From Candidatus Poribacteria bacterium (GTDB lineage Bacteria; Poribacteria; WGA-4E; WGA-3G), in contig JAPOQK010000063.1 of NCBI GenBank assembly GCA_026710795.1, positions 1 through 45,424 of the forward strand: a stretch of DNA of 45,424 nt, given 5' to 3'. Position 1 is the stretch's first letter. The number at the start of each line of letters is the position of its first letter. A program made the translations under genes and the position numbers. The notes under the pieces are model-generated. The model worked only from the letters and a program-made list of their open reading frames with translations, was not told the origin of the DNA and searched no databases. Of this stretch, positions 24,226 through 32,649 are shown in pieces.

Positions 24226-25188
24226 TTAGGCAGCAAGGGATTTAATAGGATAGTCAGGGGAATCGGACATTGCTTCGGTCCAGTAAGGCTGCCAATTAGT
24301 AGCTTGGTCACGACCGATATAAAGTGTCTTACCGACAACTGCCCAAGCGGTTCCATCTGCAGTAAAGGTGATACAACCTGTGCTCATACGTTCTGTTGTT
24401 TCTTCGAGTTGATCATTGAGTTGAGTCCATGTCGCACCACCATTATCTGATCGACAGAGCCAAGCTCCACCACCCCTTGGTCCTTTTTGGACTGTAGCAA
24501 TCATTAAGTTTGGGTTAGTTGGATCTACCGCAATAGCAGTACCGTAGCGAACCGGTAAACCTTCAATCCGGTTTACCCACGAGTTCCCTCGGTCTGTGCT
24601 GACATAGACACCGTTTTGGGTATTCGCATAAACTTGATCATCGTCTGCGGGACACGTGGCGACCTGATGAACATCTTTATTAAGTTCCGGTGTAACAGGT
24701 TCCCACGACATGCCTTCATCGGGTGAACGCATGATACTCCCAACATGTATATCTGCATAACAATAACCATCTTTAGTTTTAGCTAATGTCCGTACAGCTG
24801 GTGGACCTCCCCATGGTGTGTACCAATCTTTTCGACATTCAAGTTCATCAAATGTTTGAACTCGTTCTGCAGGTACTTCCTCTCCAACGAGGCGATAGAC
24901 ATGAGCACCTTCATCCGTTCCGATCAATAGTGTCAAGGGTTCTTCACGAATAAGTAGCATTGAAGCAATCGGATCTTTAATTCCTGTCTGAATAGGAGAT
25001 GCTGCATGCTTTGAAATGATCCACAGAACCCCATCTGACATTGCTATTGCTCCTGCTTGTCGTTCTGGTAGTGACAGTAGTGCTCGATGTCCCGATTCTT
25101 GCGGATCTTTAGTTTCAAAGACTTGTCTTGGTTCACCATTTCCATCATCTTCAACGGCATAGATAGCATTGTTTGTTGCAAAAAACAT
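24226..25188 (-). CDS. BNR/sialidase-like beta-propeller protein
   Basis: A 320-residue protein of repeated beta-propeller motifs with Asp-box-like turns: RSPDEGMSWEPVTPEL, VSTDRGNSWVNRI, RSDNGGATWTQL and IGRDQATNWQPYW. These S/T-x-D-x-G-x-x-W turns occur in sialidases, photosystem assembly factors and many secreted sensors. No signal peptide is visible, so it may be cytosolic, or the start may be different. AGGAGA lies about 8 nt before the ATG. The catalytic residues of a true sialidase (Arg triad, Tyr/Glu) are not evident, so enzymatic activity is doubtful. It is co-directional with the beta-helix gene, 35 bp away. Confidence 0.8.
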   Translation of the reverse strand: MFFATNNAIYAVEDDGNGEPRQVFETKDPQESGHRALLSLPERQAGAIAMSDGVLWIISKHAASPIQTGIKDPIASMLLIREEPLTLLIGTDEGAHVYRLVGEEVPAERVQTFDELECRKDWYTPWGGPPAVRTLAKTKDGYCYADIHVGSIMRSPDEGMSWEPVTPELNKDVHQVATCPADDDQVYANTQNGVYVSTDRGNSWVNRIEGLPVRYGTAIAVDPTNPNLMIATVQKGPRGGGAWLCRSDNGGATWTQLNDQLEETTERMSTGCITFTADGTAWAVVGKTLYIGRDQATNWQPYWTEAMSDSPDYPIKSLAA

Positions 25189-25223
25189 TATGTGTTCTCC
25201 TTTGTTATGTAGTAGGTTATCTA

Positions 25224-26951
25224 TTAACCCGATTTGTCTTGTTCTGAGTCATCCCAATTATCAATAACACGGTAGTGTTTCAGCAAATCACTTGACTGAT
25301 AGGTCTCAACTTTTTCTGGGGTAATTTCATCCTCAGTTACAGCAACCTGATACGGATCAATGTAAATTTTCTTGTCCTCTGAGATCTTTGTTGAGTCTAC
25401 ATAATAAATATAAATCGGTTCATCTGGCTGAAACTGATCTGGTTTGTCAAAGGATATGGTGCGTTCTGTCAGATCTATTTTAGAGGTGCCGGGTGGTCTT
25501 GCAGCACAAGCCAATGCAAAGAGAAAATCGGGTGTGAGATAGATTGCTTCCAGTGCTTCTTCGGGAGGTCTTCCCGGAGGTGCTAAAGCCTGACGTTTTT
25601 TCAATTTGGGAAGCAACTGCTTGCTTCCGTGATATAAATACGTTGCTTGTCTTTTAATAAATCCAAAAGGTAAATTGGTACTATTCTGACCATACGCTTT
25701 AACTATCAGTGAGAGTTTGTCGGTGTCTTTACCTAACTCAGAATTGACACATGTTGGATTCAACACCGTGATTGTCCCTGTGACATCCTGAAGTGGTAAA
25801 TCACTGTCTTGTTGTGTATATGCAACAGCAGGACGCTCAAAATTATCCTCAACGAAACAATCTATGAAATCAATACCACCCATAGCTTGGACTATATTCG
25901 TTTGTGGTAATGATAATGAAATCGGAGACCATTCACCACCAAAATCCCGATCAGTCGCTGCGTTGATAACTGCACAATCATTGAAAGTTACACGGGCTCC
26001 TGTAATAGATTTTTCCTGAACTTTGATTCCATAACTTTTTGTATTCTCAACAGTACAGTTATTGAATTCGATGTATCCACCAGGTCCGTTGTCTCTAACC
26101 TTGGAAACACGAATACCTGCACCGTGTTGACTGCTAATATAACAATTATCAAATCGTATGGTCACATCTTCAGTTTCATCCGTTATATGTGCTAAGAATA
26201 TCTCAATTCCGTCCCCAGCATTATCAACGAACTGACATCCTGAGAATTTCACATTTTTGATCCGCTGATCAGCCAAGTCAGGTTCAATGTCTACGCCAGA
26301 CGAGGGAGGTGTTCCCCAAGTATTTGAGAAGGTACAGTTATCAACTATTAAGTTTTCAGCGCTTATCACACTGATCCCTTGCCGATAGTGGTTTTCACAA
26401 GTGATGTCGCGCAGATACACGTTTTCTGAGTGTCTAAGACTCTTCCCACCATCAACATAAATACCATCTCCACCACTATCTTTGAGCGTTAAACCTGATA
26501 CATTGACATTCTTTGATCCGCGAATTGACAACGTCATACGCCATTCAGCCTTTGGATATTGTCCATACCACCGATGCCAATCAAATTGCTCAAGCACAAG
26601 TCCAGTGATATAGTCCTGTTTCCACATGCGGAAGGTAGCACCATATCCGCGTATAGTAAGATTCTCAACATCTTGTGCGGTGAACAAGGAATCCCCTTTT
26701 CCACGATATTCACCCCTTTTTGCAGAGACGACCGTGCCGCGCTCAAAGATAATTTCCTGATTGCTGGCAAGTTTAATCGGTCGGACAATCCAATCAGCAC
26801 GCATATTCGGGACAATCAAACGCCTCGCACCAGAATCAATGGCTGCTTGCAAGCCTTCAGTCGCGTCTTCAGGATCAAATCCCCACCATGATGCATTTGC
26901 ATCTGTCCTCTTGCCTGATTTAACTTCTGCTATAGCTTCAAGATTTTTCAT
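25224..26951 (-). CDS. Right-handed parallel beta-helix protein
   Basis: A 575-residue protein with the pattern of a pectate-lyase-like or GH28-like beta-helix. The N-terminus (GLQAAIDSGARRLIVP) resembles the pectate lyase 3 entry helix. Repeated turns follow, such as SENVYLRDITCENHYRQGI, SAENLIVDNCTFSNTWG and VDNAGDGIEIFLA. No catalytic residues can be assigned with confidence. No signal peptide is seen. I use the ATG at 26951, since GGAG lies 9-10 nt upstream; an open frame continues to 27005. It may bind or cleave polysaccharide. It belongs to the operon from 29018 to 23826. Confidence 0.8.
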   Translation of the reverse strand: MKNLEAIAEVKSGKRTDANASWWGFDPEDATEGLQAAIDSGARRLIVPNMRADWIVRPIKLASNQEIIFERGTVVSAKRGEYRGKGDSLFTAQDVENLTIRGYGATFRMWKQDYITGLVLEQFDWHRWYGQYPKAEWRMTLSIRGSKNVNVSGLTLKDSGGDGIYVDGGKSLRHSENVYLRDITCENHYRQGISVISAENLIVDNCTFSNTWGTPPSSGVDIEPDLADQRIKNVKFSGCQFVDNAGDGIEIFLAHITDETEDVTIRFDNCYISSQHGAGIRVSKVRDNGPGGYIEFNNCTVENTKSYGIKVQEKSITGARVTFNDCAVINAATDRDFGGEWSPISLSLPQTNIVQAMGGIDFIDCFVEDNFERPAVAYTQQDSDLPLQDVTGTITVLNPTCVNSELGKDTDKLSLIVKAYGQNSTNLPFGFIKRQATYLYHGSKQLLPKLKKRQALAPPGRPPEEALEAIYLTPDFLFALACAARPPGTSKIDLTERTISFDKPDQFQPDEPIYIYYVDSTKISEDKKIYIDPYQVAVTEDEITPEKVETYQSSDLLKHYRVIDNWDDSEQDKSG

Positions 26952-27001
26952 GATAGTGTGCTCCATTAAAGCATGGTTGTTTGCACAAAACATAATACAA
27001 A

Positions 27002-27277
27002 TCATAGAAGTTTGGTTGCTATAAAGTTTTTAGATCCATCAGTATGAACTTCACGGATAGCATTCCAATCAATTATAGCAACCCATATCTCTTCTTCATC
27101 CGAATACTGCACTATGCCATCAACTTCTAATTCTTCACTATATAGAACGACGTGTTGACTGTCACACAAAGTAATTTTCTGAGAAGCAAGGTCTTCAAGA
27201 GTACCGTTGCAATTCAAACGTAATCTACCTTTTGCGTCAGCGTTATGAAAATCTGCAAAGACTCTACTCTTTTTCAT
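27002..27277 (-). CDS. Conserved-looking small protein, 91 residues
   Basis: I do not recognise a named family. The protein begins MKKSRVFADFHNADAKGRLR and is beta-rich and acidic, with LYSEELEVDGIVQYSDEEE and WVAIIDWNAI. That pattern suggests a small barrel. GGAG precedes the second of two ATG codons by 7 nt. It overlaps the end of the upstream gene by 14-17 nt, so the two are translationally coupled. This overlapping two-gene layout resembles toxin-antitoxin pairs, but neither protein is identified as such. Confidence 0.6.
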   Translation of the reverse strand: MKKSRVFADFHNADAKGRLRLNCNGTLEDLASQKITLCDSQHVVLYSEELEVDGIVQYSDEEEIWVAIIDWNAIREVHTDGSKNFIATKLL

Positions 27278-27632
27278 CATCTTCTCTCCGTGAGGGGTTT
27301 AGAATTGTTGGTGTAAGAAGTCTACTGGATTTCTCTGGTGTAAGACCTGTCAATGTAGCATGAAATAAACTCCTGCCGGAAGTTCTTATAACATCACCAC
27401 CAAGTTCCCGAATTTCACCTACAGTGGTCACACCAATTTGACGGTGAGGAATAGTACGCGATAGTTCGGTAATTGATACACCTTCTGCACTTTCTACTGA
27501 TACACCACGAATTCCACTCGGATGTGTTCCTATTCCACGTTGTAAATCTTGAATTCGGTTTTGTCCTCCCCTAACTACAAGTGCATCATCAGCAATTCTG
27601 ACAGAAGAAATATATTGAGAATCCTCTGTCAT
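27264..27632 (-). CDS. Small hypothetical protein, 122 residues
   Basis: No family is recognised with certainty. Visible features are ADDALVVRGGQNRIQDLQRG near the N-terminus and VSVESAEGVSITEL in the middle. TTVGEIRELGGDVIRTSG follows, with a basic, acidic-ended C-terminus (NPSRREDDEKE). The VVRGG start and the TVGEIR segment recall short proteins found in mobile or toxin-like gene pairs; this is a weak memory-based resemblance. The start has AAGGAT about 10 nt upstream. It overlaps the 91-residue gene downstream and lies 102 bp after the DUF5069 gene. Confidence 0.55.
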   Translation of the reverse strand: MTEDSQYISSVRIADDALVVRGGQNRIQDLQRGIGTHPSGIRGVSVESAEGVSITELSRTIPHRQIGVTTVGEIRELGGDVIRTSGRSLFHATLTGLTPEKSSRLLTPTILNPSRREDDEKE

Positions 27633-27734
27633 TTAAAGGTAATCCTTAATATTAACATCCCGTTTCCTATATTACTGCCAATATCTAATTTACTTTTCAT
27701 TCAAATGTTAGTTGCAGCATTGAAACTCTGGGTT

Positions 27735-29018
27735 TTACAGTGCAAACGTCTTCTCATCATCAAGGTCCATCATAGCAAACCAAGTGTTGATATCCGTTCG
27801 GTCCGGTGCAACTTTTTTCAGCATTCTTGCCATCATTGCCTTATGCCGTTCGGTTTCAGGACCCATTTGCGTTATCTTTTCATTAAACGCTTTGATGTCT
27901 GCATCACTCTTTGAATAGTTCTCCTTTAACCATGCTTCAACATCGGCATCGGTGGATAACGTTTTCAGTGCCTCAGTAAAATCATCCGTAGATACACCGA
28001 GAAAACCCAGTGCCATTCTGTCCATACCCGAATCCTCTGCATAAAAATACTCACCTAATGTATTACCATTAAATGCTCTTCCTTTATCAACCAATCGAGC
28101 AAGGTGTACCATACCACAAACATCTGTATTATAGGGACTGCGCGGTGCGCGACGATTAAGATCAACGATACCAAAACTCAACTCGTCATCCAAGTCTTGA
28201 AGTGCAACCCAAGTTGTAATGTCCGTACGTGTCGGATCCACTTCTTGTCGGCGCGCTTCAAATCGTTCGCGCGTCGTTTCATCCGGACCTCGATTGACCA
28301 TAGTCTTGTTATAAGTAAAAATCTCTTGTTCGGATTTATTAATGTTTTCAATTACCCACTCACCGAGTTCTATATCATTGGGATTACTGACTGCGGCATC
28401 TTGAAAATCATCAGCGGAAACATCTAAAAATTCTAAAATACGTACATCTTGTCCAGATATATCTCCGTATTTATAGTCTCCGATTTTCCCCGCACGATCC
28501 GCGCGTGCTTTGTCTGCCATACGAGCAATGCCGCAGATACCTGAAACATCTCTTGCACGCGCACTGCGAGGAGGTCTTACAGTAAGATCCACTTGCCAGA
28601 AACATCCCCAATCGTCAAGTTCTATAGATTGCAAGACAGTCTTTATATCAGTACGATCAGGAGCATACTTTGCAAGCCTTTCTGTCAACAGTTGTTGATG
28701 TTTTTTATCTGCTGGAAGTCTCTCTAATTCTGATTGATTGAAACCTTCAATCTCTTCATCCGTCTTCTGACCTTGTTCAAGCATCCAAGTACTAAGTGTA
28801 GCATCGTCTTTATCGTCTGCAGCTTCAGCAAAATCGTCTGCAGAAATTCCCATAAATTCTAAAATCCTACGATCTAATCCTGAATATTTTCCGTAAACAA
28901 AGTCACCGAGTGTCTCATTGTTGTGTGCACGTGCCTTGTCTGTCATACGTGCCGCCCCAACTATCCCTGCTACTCCGAGGTTAGAAGGACGACGTGGTGG
29001 TTGGCGTGTTAAATCCAT
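27735..29018 (-). CDS. Triple DUF5069 domain protein
   Basis: A 427-residue protein made of three similar units of about 140 residues, each a DUF5069 domain. The repeated landmarks are DLTRQPPRRPSNLGVAGIVG / DLTVRPPRSARARDVSGI / DLNRRAPRSPYNTDVCGM. The second landmark is LDRRILEFMGISADDF / QDVRILEFLDVSADDF / MDRMALGFLGVSTDDF. Each unit ends near APDRTDI and a DLDD/ELDD segment. The usual protein has one domain; its function is unknown. Cytosolic. GGAAA lies before the ATG. It is the first gene of a six-gene minus-strand set with a promoter at 29067-29094. Confidence 0.88.
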   Translation of the reverse strand: MDLTRQPPRRPSNLGVAGIVGAARMTDKARAHNNETLGDFVYGKYSGLDRRILEFMGISADDFAEAADDKDDATLSTWMLEQGQKTDEEIEGFNQSELERLPADKKHQQLLTERLAKYAPDRTDIKTVLQSIELDDWGCFWQVDLTVRPPRSARARDVSGICGIARMADKARADRAGKIGDYKYGDISGQDVRILEFLDVSADDFQDAAVSNPNDIELGEWVIENINKSEQEIFTYNKTMVNRGPDETTRERFEARRQEVDPTRTDITTWVALQDLDDELSFGIVDLNRRAPRSPYNTDVCGMVHLARLVDKGRAFNGNTLGEYFYAEDSGMDRMALGFLGVSTDDFTEALKTLSTDADVEAWLKENYSKSDADIKAFNEKITQMGPETERHKAMMARMLKKVAPDRTDINTWFAMMDLDDEKTFAL

Positions 29019-29066
29019 ATTTTATTTCCTTTCAATTAAGAAATGTGTTATTATATCTGCTATAGT

Positions 29067-29094
29067 ATTGTAGCATATTATATGAGCGTGTCAA
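29067..29094 (-). promoter_or_regulatory. Promoter for the 29018-23826 operon
   Basis: On the minus strand TTGACA (29094-29089), 16 nt, TACAAT (29072-29067) is a near-consensus sigma70 promoter. It lies about 50 bp before the DUF5069 start and is back to back with the membrane protein gene at 29145. Gaps in the downstream genes are 102 bp, an overlap, about 50, 35 and 34 bp, consistent with one transcript. Confidence 0.55.
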
Positions 29095-29144
29095 CTGAAA
29101 AAGCCTGTGATATAAAATGAAATGTATTAAGAAAAATTAAAACT

Positions 29145-30842
29145 ATGAAATACAAGTTTATCCTTATTATCTCCATACTCGGTGTTATACTATCCATTGT
29201 CCTAAGCGGCATATTCCTCAACTTCTCGTATTTTGAACCCGATACCGCTTCATACCTATTTCAAGCGAAGTTGTTCACACAAGGCAAAATATCCATACCT
29301 GTACCTATCAAAACATCAGATGATGGATCTCCTGTCCAAGACCCAAACGGTAAACCTATGCCTGAATATGGTCTGTCTCCATCACCGCATATTAACATGC
29401 TGAACGGTAAATGGTATTCCAAATATCCTTTCGGCAACGCATTAATGTTGATGTTCGGTGAGTTTTTTAACGCCCCATGGCTTATACCTGCGCTTGCAAC
29501 AGGAGCAGCAATTTTTCTGCTATTCCTACTCGTCAAAGACACTTATGGAAAACCTATAGCATTTATCGCAGCTGTAATCGCATTAATCTCACCAGCAACA
29601 TCTGGTATGGGATCCACATGGTTCAGTGAACCTGTAAGTCGATTTTACCTGACGCTGTTTCTTTTCTCGTTGGTCCGCACTTTAAATGGTAAGGGTGGTA
29701 TAATCTATCCACTTCTTTCAGGGTTTGCGTTAGGATATGCTTTCAATACGCGCCCACTTTCTGCCATTGTATTTGGTGTTGTTGGGGCAGGATTCGTGCT
29801 ATATCATCTCTATAAACTAAGATTAGCAAAAGACTCCTCCAATATAGAAGAAGAAAATGAAACAAATACTCCTTCACAGAAACAATTAGTCACTCGGTTG
29901 GGTATTTTTCTAATTCCCTTTGCATTATGGGTATTGGTATGCATGACTTGGAATCATCATTTTACTGGTAATCCATTCAAGTTCACCCATACCGCAGCCC
30001 AACCTTACGACAAAATCGGTTTCGGTAAACGCACTGAAAGTTACTATCCAGATATTGAACGAGCATGGGAATTCAAACCGATACATGCACTTAACAGACC
30101 GTGGCGACACATCCTACCGTGTATAAGTTTCAACGCACTTGGTTGGGGTAACTACCGACCGAGACTCATAACAGAGGCAAAACCATCTCTTAAATTCTTT
30201 TTTGACTTTCTACCATTACTGATACCGTGGTTCTTCGTTCTCATACCATTTTTCCATTCAACACGAAATAGATATGATGTCCTATGTATGTCTTTTATTG
30301 TAGGGTGTCTAATTCTTTATGCTTTCTTTTATTTTGAAGGATCAACATGGGGATTTACTCCAGTCAATGCCCGGTACTACACTGAGGCAATATTCCTCGG
30401 ATTCATTCCACTTGCAGCACGAGGAATGTATATCCTTTATCAACAGTTCAAGAAACCGATATGGACTAACAAACTCGCTTATGTTGCAGGAATATGTCTG
30501 TTATTGCTAAGTGTAAATACTGTATGGAGTTACGTCCGCATTGGGAAAGTGTATCAGAATTGGAGTGCTGTTTATCAGAAATTACCACCGTTGGTGAAAA
30601 AATTTGATATACACAACGCAGTCATTTTTGTTCCCGGTACACGAGATGCACCGGTTGGTGACTATCCTTTTGATAGTATGGAAGAAGCAAATATAGTCTA
30701 TTTTAAACTGGGTCCTGCACCACATTGGGGTTTAACAAACAGCGATTGGAAGAACGTGTATAAAGAGTATTTTAAGGGGAGAGATGCTTATCTTTATGAA
30801 CCAGGTCCGAACAATATAAAACCATTAATCCCTGACCCATAA
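29145..30842 (+). CDS. GT-C-type glycosyltransferase-like membrane protein
   Basis: A 565-residue integral membrane protein with about ten hydrophobic segments. The first extracytoplasmic loop has FEPDTASYLFQAKLFTQGKI, an acidic motif equivalent to the Asp-Glu catalytic site of PMT/ArnT-like GT-C enzymes. It is followed by PSPHINMLNGKWYSKYPFG, typical of such proteins. Members transfer sugars from polyprenyl phosphates to lipids, proteins or glycans on the outer face of the inner membrane. A soluble C-terminal part with HWGLTNSDW follows the last helix. The ribosome binding site is weak. The acceptor is unknown. Confidence 0.8.
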   Translation: MKYKFILIISILGVILSIVLSGIFLNFSYFEPDTASYLFQAKLFTQGKISIPVPIKTSDDGSPVQDPNGKPMPEYGLSPSPHINMLNGKWYSKYPFGNALMLMFGEFFNAPWLIPALATGAAIFLLFLLVKDTYGKPIAFIAAVIALISPATSGMGSTWFSEPVSRFYLTLFLFSLVRTLNGKGGIIYPLLSGFALGYAFNTRPLSAIVFGVVGAGFVLYHLYKLRLAKDSSNIEEENETNTPSQKQLVTRLGIFLIPFALWVLVCMTWNHHFTGNPFKFTHTAAQPYDKIGFGKRTESYYPDIERAWEFKPIHALNRPWRHILPCISFNALGWGNYRPRLITEAKPSLKFFFDFLPLLIPWFFVLIPFFHSTRNRYDVLCMSFIVGCLILYAFFYFEGSTWGFTPVNARYYTEAIFLGFIPLAARGMYILYQQFKKPIWTNKLAYVAGICLLLLSVNTVWSYVRIGKVYQNWSAVYQKLPPLVKKFDIHNAVIFVPGTRDAPVGDYPFDSMEEANIVYFKLGPAPHWGLTNSDWKNVYKEYFKGRDAYLYEPGPNNIKPLIPDP

Positions 30843-30909
30843 GGTTAGTTGACAATAGGTATATGAAATCCATTTTACCGAAAATATCTCTCATAGACGT
30901 CGGAGGTAC

Positions 30910-31033
30910 GGTTTCCTAACCGCACCTTATGCGTCAATTTAAGAAAAATTAAGCTCAAATGACTCAGTATTCGTAGGTTTCCTAACCGCACTTCTTCCGT
31001 TCGCAGTCGCCCAATTCATTAAGCCTCATACAT
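30910..31033 (+). repeat. Dispersed intergenic repeat, upstream copy
   Basis: GGTTTCCTAACCGCAC occurs twice here (30910-30925 and 30976-30991). After the second copy a segment from about 30997 (CCGTTCGCAGTCGCCCAATT) is closely similar to 32571-32609 on the other side of the TPR gene. The element is richer in GC than its flanks and has short GGTT/AACC arms. It looks like a mobile intergenic repeat family; no gene is present in 30843-31141. Confidence 0.65.
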
Positions 31034-31076
31034 TTAAAGAAAAAAGTGAAAATCATTTTTAGAATTTGGTATTATC

Positions 31077-31105
31077 TTGATTCAGATACAAAATAGTGAT
31101 ACATT
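31077..31105 (+). promoter_or_regulatory. Promoter for the TPR gene at 31142
   Basis: TTGATT (31077-31082), a 17-nt spacer and TACATT (31100-31105) suggest a sigma70-type promoter with a leader of about 30 nt. Confidence 0.35.
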
Positions 31106-31141
31106 ATGTGACAATGTTGAATGAGGTTGAAGGATATCATC

Positions 31142-32491
31142 ATGTCATATACCACAAAATTTCTCATAAGTGTCTTTACCGTCTGCATTCTGACCATTGG
31201 CGCGATTTTTCTCTGGGCACAAATTACAAAACAAAAAATCGCAGCATTACCGAGTATCAATCAACAGACAGAAACCGATGTAAAACCTAAAAGAAAACTT
31301 TTTTTGACAAAAAGGCATCCACGTCAACATATTATTCCCAAAAAACAGATGCTGTTAGATAATAGTGTTGATACGAATAATGCCTCATTGCTTGACAATA
31401 CTGTTATCCCACCTGTAACATTTCAAACTGATGTCCAGTTAGATTATCGCTCGTTCGATCTTAATCTGAAGCTTCCTCCCATTCTACTTCAAACTGGTGT
31501 CCAGTTAGATTTTCACCAATTTCATCCGACAATTAGAATTAGTATGATCAGATTAATAAACATGTACAACCAAGGCAAGTTAGATCTTGATTATGTTGTT
31601 GACTACCTTGAATCACAGCACCACTTTGATCCTGCTATATTAGACAAATTGGCACCTCGACGTGCATTCAGGTACATCGCAGGAACATCACCATCTATGT
31701 CTGGAACAAGATCCAGGAATATTGCTAAAGATTACGCGGAACGTATACTTGCAAGAGACCCTGACAATCCTGATGCTCAATTACACATGGTGCGTTATGA
31801 AAAAGACGAAACAAAAATCATTCAACGATACAAACAGATTCTCACACAACACCCTGATCATCCTAACACACTAAATGCCTTAGGATACAGACTACATGAC
31901 AACTCGCCAGAGGAAGCACTTCAATACTTAAAAAAGGCAAATAGACTTGATCCTACTACCGGAATATTCAGTTTAGGTATGGTATATGAAAAACTCGGTG
32001 ATTTTAAATCTGCATGGTTTTGTTACAGTAAGACTGTCTTAATTCGGGAACGAAGGAAGGCAAGATTTCCACCTTCTCGGATTCACGAAGATTTTTTTGT
32101 CGATGGAATGAAGATGCGTGATATCGAAGGCGGCAGACAATGGAGGTCAGTGATGAAATTAGTACCCGATCCTAACGGGGATGCAAATCGCATGGTGCGA
32201 ACTTTTCAACCGGTGAACGCACAGCAAGAAAGAGAAATACGAGAATTCTATCAATTTAGAGATTGGGTGCGAAATATTGAAAATAGAAAGAACTTAAAGC
32301 AGGATAATGATTTCCTTGTCATAGAGATAGGGAAACACCTAAATGGTGGAAAACCTATGTTTGATTCTCAACGCATCGTGCGTGCTTATGAAATCACCAC
32401 ACGACACCCCGGCAACGAAGGCATACAACGCCTCAAGAAAACCGACCTTGAAATCGCTTTAGAAATTGAACGTCTTTTGCAGCAAGAATAG
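31142..32491 (+). CDS. Membrane-anchored TPR protein
   Basis: A 449-residue protein with an N-terminal signal anchor (KFLISVFTVCILTIGAIFLW), a Lys/Arg-rich linker and a repeated 22-residue unit PPxxxQTxVQLDxxxF (two copies, about residues 90-133). A TPR region follows: YKQILTQHPDHPNTLNALGY, ALQYLKKANRLDPTTGIFSL and MVYEKLGDFKSAWFCYSK. The C-terminus contains a basic charged region. AAGGA lies 8 nt before the ATG at 31142; an upstream ATG at 31121 lacks such a site. It probably sits in the inner membrane facing the periplasm and binds partners. Related intergenic repeats flank it. Confidence 0.8.
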   Translation: MSYTTKFLISVFTVCILTIGAIFLWAQITKQKIAALPSINQQTETDVKPKRKLFLTKRHPRQHIIPKKQMLLDNSVDTNNASLLDNTVIPPVTFQTDVQLDYRSFDLNLKLPPILLQTGVQLDFHQFHPTIRISMIRLINMYNQGKLDLDYVVDYLESQHHFDPAILDKLAPRRAFRYIAGTSPSMSGTRSRNIAKDYAERILARDPDNPDAQLHMVRYEKDETKIIQRYKQILTQHPDHPNTLNALGYRLHDNSPEEALQYLKKANRLDPTTGIFSLGMVYEKLGDFKSAWFCYSKTVLIRERRKARFPPSRIHEDFFVDGMKMRDIEGGRQWRSVMKLVPDPNGDANRMVRTFQPVNAQQEREIREFYQFRDWVRNIENRKNLKQDNDFLVIEIGKHLNGGKPMFDSQRIVRAYEITTRHPGNEGIQRLKKTDLEIALEIERLLQQE

Positions 32492-32534
32492 ATAACTACT
32501 TGCAAGAGACATTCAATTGTCGTAATTCACTATT

Positions 32535-32609
32535 GTAGGAGGGTTTCCAAACCCCAATCTTAGAGGAAACCCGTTCGTAGTCGCATAATTCATTGCACCT
32601 CTTACATTC
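32535..32609 (+). repeat. Dispersed intergenic repeat, downstream copy
   Basis: GTAGGAGGGTTTCCAAACCC (32535-32554) contains the near palindrome GGGTTTCCAAACCC. It is followed by GAGGAAACCCGTTCGTAGTC and an AATTCATT tail. From 32571 to 32609 it matches about 30 of 39 positions of the copy ending near 31033. The two copies therefore bracket the TPR gene in the same orientation. Confidence 0.65.
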
Positions 32610-32649
32610 CAATTCAAATGGGAATACCATTTAATGAATTTGCATTATC

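Noticed and set aside
24192..24356. N-terminal extension of the VOC gene at 23826
   Set aside because: It is out-of-frame overlap with the end of the BNR gene; the VOC domain begins at the ATG at 24191.
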